Assembly: GCA_937942965.1 (NCBI GenBank)
Contig: CALDGN010000390.1
Location: 1 to 9,053 of the forward strand
Reading direction: 5' to 3'
Source of the DNA: an uncultured Acidimicrobiales bacterium
Lineage (GTDB): Bacteria; Actinomycetota; Acidimicrobiia; Acidimicrobiales; UBA10347
DNA: 9,053 nucleotides
Shown one piece after another: positions 1-6,069 of this stretch (the stretch's first letter is position 1; each line of letters opens with the position of its first letter). The translations under genes and the position numbers were made by a program. Below the pieces are notes generated by a model that was not told the origin of the DNA, did no database searches, and worked only from the letters and a program-made list of their open reading frames with translations.

Positions 1-112
1 CACCAACGCCACCGACCGCGACATGGCCTTGCATCGCAGTAGGTCCAGCCATCGCGACAAACATCGGCGAATGCCGTCCTAGGTTCGTGGGTATCGGCAA
101 AGATGAGGGCGC
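1..112. other. Upstream region of trkA, possibly with the 5' end of a divergent gene
   Basis: No gene can be established here. On the + strand, all three frames are closed by stops at 40-42, 80-82 and 120-122. On the - strand, a frame opens with ATG at 64-62 (second in-frame ATG at 52-50) and runs off the left edge without a stop, reading MFVAMAGPTAMQGHVAVGGV at its start. This could be the N-terminus of a divergently transcribed gene, but 21 codons are too few to identify a family. A TANNNT hexamer (TAGGTT, 80-85, +) could be a -10 for trkA, but no convincing -35 lies upstream of it. Confidence 0.3.
105..108 (+). promoter_or_regulatory. Shine-Dalgarno-like GAGG before trkA
   Basis: GAGG lies 4 bases before the ATG at 113, slightly closer than ideal. 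An in-frame TGA at 104-106 excludes any start further upstream, so this site and the ATG at 113 together fix the TrkA N-terminus. The Rossmann motif then begins at residue 7, as expected. Confidence 0.5.
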
Positions 113-1462
113 ATGCGAGTAGTCGTAGTCGGTGCCGGCGAAGTCGGTACCCATGTGGCGCAGTTGTTGAGCCGAGAAGGCAGCGACGTCACGGTGATCG
201 AATCCGACGCATCTCGCATTGCCCAGATCGACAAACTCCTCGACGTTTCTGTTGTGCACGGCTCGGCTACCGACCTCGAGGTCATGCGGACTGCCGGTGT
301 CGGTGACTGCACGCTCCTCGTCGCGGCCACGTCCAACGACGAGGTCAACCTCGTCGCATCGCTCATCGCCAAGCTCGAAGGTGCCCGTCGCATCATCGTC
401 CGCCTCGAACGGCCCGGCATCCGGTCCGAACGGGCCAAAGCGTTGCACGATGCGGTCGGAGCGACCCTGGTCATCGACCCAGATGAATCGGTCGCTCGCG
501 AGATCCTCGACCTGCTGACGTATCCCGGTGCGGCCGAGATCGCTCGGCTGGCCGACAACGAGATCCTGATGGTCGGAGCGACACTGAGCGAAACCGCTCC
601 GTTTACCGGCATGACGCTCTCCGAGATCGGTGCCGCAAACGAACCGGACTGGGACTTCATCCTCTGCACGATCACGCGTGGCGAGCGAACGATCGTGCCG
701 CGCAAAGACTTCCGCCTCGAAGCTGGCGACAACGTGCGCGTCGTCTGCAAGACCCGGGCTCGCGGCAACGTGTTGCGCCAGCTCGGCCTCGAAACGGTCG
801 AACACCATCGAATCATGATCCTCGGCGGTGGCCGCACCGGCGAGATCCTGGCCCGAGCGCTCGTCGCCAAAGACCACATCGTCTCGATCATCGATCGCGA
901 CCCAGTACGGGCCCGTGAGCTGGCCGACTCGCTCGACGGCGTGTTGGTGCTCGAAGGCGACATCACCGACGCGCAGTTGCTCGACGAAGAAGACGTCGGC
1001 AGCTACGACGCAGTCGTCGCGCTCACTGGCGAAGACGACGCAAACATCCTCGCCTGTCTCTTCGCCAAGAAGTCCGGCGCTCGCGAGACCATCGCCGTGT
1101 TGCACCGTCTCGAGCTGCGCCACTTGCTTCGCGACGCCGGTGTCGATGTCGCGATCTCGCCCCGGACCGCGAGCGCGAACGAGGTGCTCCGGGTTGTGCA
1201 CGGCGGCGTGAGCGCCGTTGCGACCACGCTCGACGACGACATCGAGTTCTTCGAGATCGAGGTCGATCCGCTGTCCGAGGCCGCAGGCGCGTCGGTGCGA
1301 GAACTCGGCCTTCCCCGTGACACGTTGATCGCTGCGATCGTGCGCAACGGCAAGCCGAAGATCGGGCGCGCCGACGTGCGCTTCCAGAGCGGCGATCACG
1401 TGGTCTTCGTCGCCCATGGCAAAGACGTCGATCACCTCAGTCGGTTGTTCACGAACTCGTGA
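113..1462 (+). CDS. trkA: Trk potassium uptake regulatory subunit TrkA (two RCK domains)
   Basis: This is the cytoplasmic, nucleotide-binding gating subunit of a Trk/Ktr-type cation uptake system. In the family, a TrkA ring sits under a TrkH dimer and opens or closes it in response to NAD(H) or adenine nucleotides. The 449 residues match the usual two-RCK architecture (E. coli TrkA is 458). The first Rossmann half has GAGEVG at residues 7-12 and an acidic strand-2 residue, E30, that would contact the ribose. A first RCK_C-like domain spans about 140-225. The second Rossmann half has GGGRTG at 238-243 with D261 as its acidic residue, and a second RCK_C domain covers about 370-449. The start is fixed by an in-frame stop three codons upstream. 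The last codon and stop overlap the next gene as GTGA (1459-1462), implying coupled translation with the following TrkH. The assignment is secure; the exact ligand is not visible. Confidence 0.95.
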   Translation: MRVVVVGAGEVGTHVAQLLSREGSDVTVIESDASRIAQIDKLLDVSVVHGSATDLEVMRTAGVGDCTLLVAATSNDEVNLVASLIAKLEGARRIIVRLERPGIRSERAKALHDAVGATLVIDPDESVAREILDLLTYPGAAEIARLADNEILMVGATLSETAPFTGMTLSEIGAANEPDWDFILCTITRGERTIVPRKDFRLEAGDNVRVVCKTRARGNVLRQLGLETVEHHRIMILGGGRTGEILARALVAKDHIVSIIDRDPVRARELADSLDGVLVLEGDITDAQLLDEEDVGSYDAVVALTGEDDANILACLFAKKSGARETIAVLHRLELRHLLRDAGVDVAISPRTASANEVLRVVHGGVSAVATTLDDDIEFFEIEVDPLSEAAGASVRELGLPRDTLIAAIVRNGKPKIGRADVRFQSGDHVVFVAHGKDVDHLSRLFTNS

Positions 1463-3000
1463 CCGGCACCGGCGTCGCCGAAACATTCGTCGACGACGCA
1501 ACAGGCGGCCCTGCCCGTCTCGGGGTCTACGGCGCTTCCATCGGCATCGCCTTCGGACTCAGCGGACTGGTTCTGTCGCTCGCGACCGGGTTCGCCATTG
1601 GCGACAACAACGCTGACGCCGCGATCATGTTCGTGTTCGCCATCCTCTGCCTTGGCATGGCAGCGCTGCAACGGCGGCGCCCGTTCGAAGCCCGATCGAT
1701 GCGGCCGGTGCCCACCCTGACTGCTGGTGTCGTTGGCTACCTCGTCGTCGCTGCCATCTCAACGGTCGTGTACTTGGCGACCGGGACCGTCGATCGCATC
1801 GATGACGCGTTGTACGAATCGGTCACCGGCGTGGCCACCAGCTCGCTCACCTTGTTCGAGGACCCGCAGCAACTCAGCCGTGGCGTGCTGATTTGGCGTA
1901 GCGGCACGCAGTGGATCGGTGGCCTGGTAGCGCTCGCGCTTGCGATTGGGTTGCTTCCGTTCCTCGGTGGCTCTCGCGAACTCGCTGATCCTCGACGCCG
2001 GGGCGAACGCCGACTGGCGCTTGCTGACCGTCCGGTGCCAGCCCTGAAGCGGGTCGCGATCATGTACAGCGGCGTCACCGTCGTGGTGACAGCGGCGTTG
2101 TTCATGGTCGGCATGGGTCCGACCGACGCGGTCGCCCATGCTCTGTCGTCGGTCTCAACCGGTGGCTTCTCTACCCATGCCGATTCGATTGCGCACTTCG
2201 ACAGCCGCGCCGTCGACATCGTGATGATCGTTGTCATGGCTGGCGCCGGCTTCTCGCTTGCGCTCGTGTGGATGCTGTACCGCGGCCAGTTCCGCGATAC
2301 CCGACGTGTGTATGAGTTGCGGGTCTATGGCGCCGTGCTCGTCTTCGCCTCGACGTGGGTGTGGTGGCTCGTCGAGTCAGACGAGGGGAGCGGCGACCGC
2401 TTGCTCGACAGCGTGTTCACCGTGGTGTCGCTGTCGACGACGACCGGCCATCGGGTCGCCGAGTGGGGTTCGTGGCATCCGGGCGCGGAGATGATGCTGC
2501 TCTTCTTGCTCGTCGCAGGTGGCATGTCGGGCTCCGTCGCGGGCGGCTTGCGCTGGATTCGTCTGGTCGGTCTCGCCCAGTTCGTGTGGCGAGAGCTGCT
2601 CCGCCAGCTCCACCCTCGAGCGGTCCGTTCCGTCAAGGTCGGCAACTCGTCGATCAGCGAGGAATCGATCGATCGGTGGCATGCCCAACTGGTGCTCACG
2701 ATGGTGATGGCCGGTACGGGCGCAGTTGCGCTTGCCTTCTTCGGAAGCGACATCACCGAGGCGCTGACCCTTGCCTTTAGCGCCGTGAGCACCACCGGTC
2801 CAGCGCTCGCCGAAGACGGCGGCACGCTCGTGCACGCCGCGACGCTCAGCCGGTCCGATCGCGCCGCGTTGATGCCGCTCGTACTCGCAGGGCGGGTGGC
2901 CATCACCCCGGCCCTTGTCGCTGTCTCGGTTCTCTACGTAGCCATCCGGAGTCGCTTCTCGGCCAACGCATTCCGTCGCGGTTTGCAAGCCCGGTCGTGA
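1459..3000 (+). CDS. Divergent TrkH-family cation transporter subunit with Ser in pore loop 1
   Basis: This 513-residue polytopic membrane protein of the Trk/Ktr/HKT superfamily is built from four M1-pore loop-M2 repeats after extra N-terminal helices (about residues 22-75). Pore loop 2 reads STGGFST (filter G235/G236), loop 3 STTTGH (G330) and loop 4 STTGPAL (G447). Loop 1 reads VTGVATSSLT; aligned without gaps to the next gene's VSGFSATGST, it places S129 where the filter glycine normally is. The intramembrane-loop motif appears as GGMSGSVAGG from G354. The conserved basic residue of the last helix is present (R479), but the usual GRLE context is replaced by GRVAIT. The GTG start at 1459 has no Shine-Dalgarno and overlaps the trkA stop, suggesting reinitiation. 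By family it should conduct K+ or Na+ under TrkA control; the serine leaves ion preference open. TrkH membership is clear, substrate is uncertain. Confidence 0.9.
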   Translation: MTGTGVAETFVDDATGGPARLGVYGASIGIAFGLSGLVLSLATGFAIGDNNADAAIMFVFAILCLGMAALQRRRPFEARSMRPVPTLTAGVVGYLVVAAISTVVYLATGTVDRIDDALYESVTGVATSSLTLFEDPQQLSRGVLIWRSGTQWIGGLVALALAIGLLPFLGGSRELADPRRRGERRLALADRPVPALKRVAIMYSGVTVVVTAALFMVGMGPTDAVAHALSSVSTGGFSTHADSIAHFDSRAVDIVMIVVMAGAGFSLALVWMLYRGQFRDTRRVYELRVYGAVLVFASTWVWWLVESDEGSGDRLLDSVFTVVSLSTTTGHRVAEWGSWHPGAEMMLLFLLVAGGMSGSVAGGLRWIRLVGLAQFVWRELLRQLHPRAVRSVKVGNSSISEESIDRWHAQLVLTMVMAGTGAVALAFFGSDITEALTLAFSAVSTTGPALAEDGGTLVHAATLSRSDRAALMPLVLAGRVAITPALVAVSVLYVAIRSRFSANAFRRGLQARS

Positions 3001-4607
3001 CCATGCTGGCCCGCTTCCGCAGCACCGACGTCGCCGAGTCGTTCGACACGCCTCGCGTCCAGCGCCTGCGCAAGACCGCCCCGACGGTCCACGTCGTGGG
3101 ACTGAGCTTGCTGTTCCTGATCCCCGGGCTGCTCGTGGCGCTCGCCATCGAGTGGGGCTCGCCGACCTCGCACGACGAACCTGCACTCCTGCTCGCCATC
3201 GGCCTCGCTGCGACCCTCGGACTTGCGTGCTGGCTGCCGACAGAACCTGGCGCGCAGCTCGCAACCTCGAGCGTTTTCTCGTCGGTTGCGTTCAGCTGGA
3301 TCGCGTGCTCGATCGTCGGTGCCGTGCCCTATGCGGCGGGCTCGATGTTCGAATGGCGCCACTTCGACAGCGCCCTGTTCGAGGCAGTAAGCGGTTTCTC
3401 GGCGACCGGTTCGACGGTGCTCAGCGACATCGAAAGCAACGGCGCTGGCATCTTGATGTGGCGCCAGATCACCCAGTTCTACGGCGGCATGGGCATGGTT
3501 GTTCTGGCCGTCACCGTGCTTCCAGCGCTCGGCGTTGGCGGCCTGGCGCTCATGACGGCCGAGGCTCCCGGCACGAACAGCGACCGCCTCGCCCCTCGGG
3601 TGACCGAGACGGCCCGCACACTCTGGAAGATCTATCTCGGCATCACGTTGGTCGTCGCACTGCTGCTGTGGCTCATCCCCGGCCCCTCGCTCTACGACGC
3701 CGTTGCCCACGCGCTGACCACCTCTTCGACCGGCGGCTTCTCGACGTACAACTCATCGATCGGGCACTTCAACTCGTGGCTGGTCGAGGGCGTGATCGTC
3801 GCCGGGTTGTTCCTGTGCGGCATGAACTTTGCGCTGCACCACCGGGCATTGCGTGGTGATCTGCGGGGCTATACGAAATCGTCAGACACCAAGGTCTACG
3901 TGCTCATCACGGTCGGAGCGATCGTCGTCGCGACGCTCGTCAACTGGATTGTCGATGTGCGCGACACGGCCGGGAACCTGCTCGACGTCTCGTTCCTTGG
4001 GTCGTTGCGCGATGCGTCCTTCAACGTGGTGACCCTGGCGTCGAGCGGCGGTTTCGGTAACGCTCGTGGCCCCGACAGCTTGGGCAACTTTGTGCTCTGG
4101 GCGCCGCAGCTGCAGATCATGCTGTTACTCATCATGGTCATCGGCGGTTCCGTCGGCTCGACCGCAGGTGGCGCCAAAGTGTTTCGGGCCGAGGTCGCGT
4201 TTAAGCACGCGGTTCGTGCGATTCGCCGCATCCGCCATCCTCGGGGTGTGCTGCCGATCAAGCTGGGGGAGCAGAGCGTGCCCAGCGACATCGTTCACCG
4301 GGTGATCGGCTTCTTGACGACGTTTCTGCTCATCACCGTCATCGGCGCGATGCTGGTTGCCGCGACGGGCGCTCCGGTGCTCGAATCGATCAGCGCCTCG
4401 ATCTCGGCCATGTCCAACATGGGTCCAGCGCTTGGCGACGCGGGCCCAACCTCGAACTTCTTGGTGTTTAGCCGCCCTGCGCGTGCCGTGCTGACGGTCC
4501 TGATGATGATCGGACGTCTTGAGCTCTTCGCTGTGTTGCTGATGTTCGCGACGCCGTCGACTTCGTTGCGCAACGCTCGAGCACGACGCCAACGGCGCAG
4601 CGCCTAG
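2997..4607 (+). CDS. trkH: TrkH-family potassium uptake membrane subunit (canonical filter)
   Basis: This is the ion-conducting subunit of a Trk system: 536 residues in four pseudo-repeats across the cytoplasmic membrane. All four selectivity-filter glycines are visible: loop 1 SGFSATGST (G138), loop 2 STGGFST (G246/G247), loop 3 SSGGFG (G352) and loop 4 SNMGPAL (G476). The intramembrane gating loop GGSVGSTAGG (383-392) and the last-helix GRLE motif (R507, E509) match typical TrkH proteins. The GTG start at 2997 overlaps the preceding stop as GTGA; an in-frame ATG two codons later (3003) is an alternative. No Shine-Dalgarno precedes either, so coupling to the upstream trkH is likely. The two TrkH proteins in this operon are clearly related in layout but strongly diverged, so this is not a recent duplication. 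The stop codon lies in a CTAG shared with the convergent aminopeptidase gene. Being the canonical copy, it is the likelier K+ pathway. Confidence 0.93.
   Translation: MTMLARFRSTDVAESFDTPRVQRLRKTAPTVHVVGLSLLFLIPGLLVALAIEWGSPTSHDEPALLLAIGLAATLGLACWLPTEPGAQLATSSVFSSVAFSWIACSIVGAVPYAAGSMFEWRHFDSALFEAVSGFSATGSTVLSDIESNGAGILMWRQITQFYGGMGMVVLAVTVLPALGVGGLALMTAEAPGTNSDRLAPRVTETARTLWKIYLGITLVVALLLWLIPGPSLYDAVAHALTTSSTGGFSTYNSSIGHFNSWLVEGVIVAGLFLCGMNFALHHRALRGDLRGYTKSSDTKVYVLITVGAIVVATLVNWIVDVRDTAGNLLDVSFLGSLRDASFNVVTLASSGGFGNARGPDSLGNFVLWAPQLQIMLLLIMVIGGSVGSTAGGAKVFRAEVAFKHAVRAIRRIRHPRGVLPIKLGEQSVPSDIVHRVIGFLTTFLLITVIGAMLVAATGAPVLESISASISAMSNMGPALGDAGPTSNFLVFSRPARAVLTVLMMIGRLELFAVLLMFATPSTSLRNARARRQRRSA
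4604..4607. other. CTAG palindrome shared as stop codon by two convergent genes
   Basis: The + strand trkH ends at TAG (4605-4607) and the - strand aminopeptidase ends at TAG (complement of 4604-4606). The self-complementary CTAG supplies both stops, giving a 4-base tail-to-tail overlap. No intergenic space exists for a conventional intrinsic terminator, and I see no hairpin followed by a T-run at the junction. Confidence 0.95.
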
Positions 4608-5833
4608 CTGCTTTCGAACGCCGCGGCGAGTGCGGCCCGGAGGAATCCGGGATCGGACGAGCCGGTCGTTTCGCGGGCCGAGTGCATCGCGAGCTGTGGT
4701 GCGCCGACGTCGACCGTGTCGAGGCCCGTGCGGGCGGCCGTGATTGGGCCGACGGTTGAACCACACGCGAGATCGGTCCGGCTGACGAACACCTGGTGGG
4801 GTACACCCGCGCGCTCGCACGCATCGACGAAGAGAGCGTGGCCCAGGGGTGTCGTCGCGTATCGCTCGTTGGCGTTGACCTTGACCACAGGGCCGCCGTT
4901 CAACGCGATCTGGTGCTCGGGATCGTGGCGGTCGGCATAGTTCGGGTGGGTTGCGTGAGCGCAGTCGGCGCTAATGCACAGCGAGTCGTCGGACGGCGAC
5001 GGCCCGACCAATGCGGCGAGCGCGTCGGCAAGGAGGCCGCTGTCGGCGCCGGTGGCCGAGGTGCTCCCGACCTCTTCGTGATCGAACAATGCAATGACCT
5101 GCGTGCCAGGAGCGTCGGTCTCAGCCAGGGCGGCGACCGAAGCCCAGCACGACAGCTGGTTGTCGATACGAGGCGATGCGATGAACTCGTCATTCCAGCC
5201 CCACAGCGCTGGCGGCGCCACGTCGAACGTCATGAGCTGGAACGCCAAGATGTCTGCTGCCTCGACGTCGAGCTCGGCGCCAAGCAGCTCAGCGAGCGAC
5301 CGTTCGTCATCGTCTGCGACGATGCCCCAGACGGGCTTCATGTGCTGCTGCTTGTTGAGCTGCAGGCCTTTGGTGTTGATCTCGCGGTCGAGGTGGATCG
5401 CAAGCTGTGGGACACGCAGCACTGGCCGGTCGATCGTGATCAGCCGGGTCTCGATCCCGTCGGCGCCACGAACGACCGCGTGCCCGGCAAGGCCCAGGTC
5501 TCGGTCGAGCCAGCTGTTGAGTAGGACGCCGCCGTACACCTCGACGCCGAGCTGGTGAAGTCCAGCGCCCCGAGTGTCAGGTTGGGGCTTCACCCGCAAG
5601 TTCGGGCTGTCGGTATGAGCGGTGACCACCCGGACGGGTCCCTCACCGTTGCGACGCCATGCGAGCAATGAACCGGCCCTGGCTGCGTAGCCCCGATCGG
5701 TGCCGTCACCGGGCTCGGCCGGCACGAAGCCAGATGCCTCGAGCCGGCGCACGGTCTCGGCCACACAATGGCGTGGGGTCGGCGACGCCTGCACATAGGC
5801 GAGGAAGTCATGGGCATCAGCAACGTGATCCAT
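4604..5833 (-). CDS. apeB: M18-family (aspartyl-type) metallo-aminopeptidase
   Basis: This cytosolic dinuclear zinc exopeptidase of the M18 family removes N-terminal residues from peptides; members often prefer acidic residues, but specificity cannot be read from sequence. At 409 residues it is close to the usual length. Expected active-site residues are all visible: H73 in AHTDSPNLRVKP (metal), D224 in ASPRIDNQLS (bridging), E253-E254 in FDHEEVGSTSATGADSG (general base and ligand), D290 in SADCAHA, and H384 in AMHSARETTG. The family block YGGVLLNSWLDRDLGLAG covers about 100-117. There is no signal peptide. The ATG at 5833 has no Shine-Dalgarno but sits six bases after a TAACCT -10, fitting leaderless transcription. 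The gene runs divergently from gltB and converges on the trk operon, sharing a CTAG stop. The symbol apeB follows the bacterial M18 'aminopeptidase 2' name and is less certain than the family. Confidence 0.93.
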   Translation of the reverse strand: MDHVADAHDFLAYVQASPTPRHCVAETVRRLEASGFVPAEPGDGTDRGYAARAGSLLAWRRNGEGPVRVVTAHTDSPNLRVKPQPDTRGAGLHQLGVEVYGGVLLNSWLDRDLGLAGHAVVRGADGIETRLITIDRPVLRVPQLAIHLDREINTKGLQLNKQQHMKPVWGIVADDDERSLAELLGAELDVEAADILAFQLMTFDVAPPALWGWNDEFIASPRIDNQLSCWASVAALAETDAPGTQVIALFDHEEVGSTSATGADSGLLADALAALVGPSPSDDSLCISADCAHATHPNYADRHDPEHQIALNGGPVVKVNANERYATTPLGHALFVDACERAGVPHQVFVSRTDLACGSTVGPITAARTGLDTVDVGAPQLAMHSARETTGSSDPGFLRAALAAAFESS

Positions 5834-5839
5834 GCCCGC

Positions 5840-5845
5840 AGGTTA
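5840..5845 (-). promoter_or_regulatory. -10 element of a leaderless promoter for the M18 aminopeptidase
   Basis: On the - strand, TAACCT fits the TANNNT -10 pattern. It is followed by exactly six bases (GCGGGC) and then the ATG, so the mRNA would start at or next to the A of the start codon. Leaderless mRNAs with this geometry are common in actinobacteria. No good -35 is visible 16-18 bases further upstream. Confidence 0.45.
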
Positions 5846-5909
5846 GTTGTCGATGCCGACGCCCCCTGCAGACGCTCACATGCCAGGCGCCGGGAGTCAC
5901 TTGAGCTTT

Positions 5910-5926
5910 GTTAACGGCGTGTGAAC
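5910..5926 (+). promoter_or_regulatory. Two GTNAAC elements with 11-base period (possible GlnR-type box)
   Basis: GTTAAC (5910-5915) and GTGAAC (5921-5926) form a direct repeat with an 11-base start-to-start distance. The actinobacterial nitrogen regulator GlnR binds gTnAc-n6-GaAAc half-sites with the same period, and gltB is a plausible nitrogen-control target. The match is partial and no further half-site follows, so the assignment is tentative. The element could serve either divergent gene. Confidence 0.25.
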
Positions 5927-5939
5927 GAGCCCAACTTGG

Positions 5940-5956
5940 GGCCAAACGCTTTGGCC
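5940..5956. repeat. Perfect inverted repeat upstream of gltB, candidate operator
   Basis: GGCCAAA (5940-5946) and TTTGGCC (5950-5956) are exact reverse complements around the 3-base centre CGC. The right arm contains TTGGCC, which could act as a degenerate -35 for the TAACAT hexamer at 5976-5981, so a protein bound here would overlap the promoter. No T-run follows, so it is not an intrinsic terminator. Confidence 0.5.
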
Positions 5957-5981
5957 GAGCGCACCATGCCAGCGGTAACAT
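5951..5981 (+). promoter_or_regulatory. Candidate gltB promoter (TTGGCC / TAACAT)
   Basis: TAACAT (5976-5981) fits the TANNNT -10 pattern. TTGGCC (5951-5956) is the nearest -35-like hexamer, at a spacing of 19, longer than the optimum. If used, transcription would begin near 5988 and give a leader of about 78 bases before the gltB ATG. The call is weak because such hexamers occur by chance. Confidence 0.3.
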
Positions 5982-6005
5982 GGCGGGTTGCGGGTCTCAA
6001 CGGCG

Positions 6006-6022
6006 CGGCCCGCACCGGGCTG
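6006..6022 (+). other. GC-rich hairpin in the gltB leader
   Basis: GCCCG (6008-6012) pairs with CGGGC (6016-6020) around a CAC loop. The stem extends by one G-U and one C-G pair to 6006/6022, giving 7 bp. An outer GGCGC (6002-6006) can instead pair with GCGCC (6031-6035). No U-tract follows, so it is not a terminator. It ends just before the upstream ORF start at 6025 and could influence access to it. Confidence 0.3.
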
Positions 6023-6024
6023 TG

Positions 6025-6069
6025 ATGCCTGCGCCGTCCATCCACCACGTATTTGCTTGGGTTTCATGA
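6025..6069 (+). CDS. Possible upstream leader ORF overlapping the gltB start
   Basis: A 14-codon frame starting with ATG at 6025 encodes MPAPSIHHVFAWVS and ends with TGA at 6067-6069. That stop overlaps the gltB ATG (6066-6068) as ATGA, the classic arrangement for stop-start coupling. The frame is also open further up, with an in-frame GTG at 6022 and ATG at 5980, so a 29-codon version is possible if transcription starts early enough. Only a weak GGG (6017-6019) could serve as ribosome binding site. gltB itself has no recognisable Shine-Dalgarno, so reinitiation from this ORF would explain how it is translated. The peptide has a His-His pair but no run of Glu or Gln that would suggest attenuation. 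It could equally be a chance ORF. Confidence 0.35.
   Translation: MPAPSIHHVFAWVS

Noticed and set aside
79..966. Long open frame antisense to trkA
   Set aside because: Ser/Arg/Thr-rich product with no recognisable motif, lying entirely opposite a clear TrkA coding frame. It is a typical antisense artefact of high-GC codon usage.
2377..3264. Long antisense frame across the two trkH genes
   Set aside because: Arg/Gly/Ala-rich, low-complexity product spanning the trkH-trkH junction. Both + strand frames carry conserved pore motifs, so this is a shadow.
1459..4607. Recent tandem duplication of trkH
   Set aside because: The two proteins share layout and pore motifs but differ at most positions, including filter and last-helix residues, so the duplication is old or the copies have separate origins.
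4796..5524. 242-codon + strand frame opposite the aminopeptidase
   Set aside because: Its product shows no family features, while the - strand has every M18 active-site residue in order.
5940..5956. Inverted repeat as an intrinsic terminator
   Set aside because: No T-run follows on either strand, and it lies between two divergent gene starts, where a terminator would have no purpose.
5834..6065. Glutamine riboswitch or other known leader riboswitch before gltB
   Set aside because: Only a simple 7-bp hairpin is visible. I could not recognise the conserved core of a known riboswitch and saw no terminator or anti-terminator pair.
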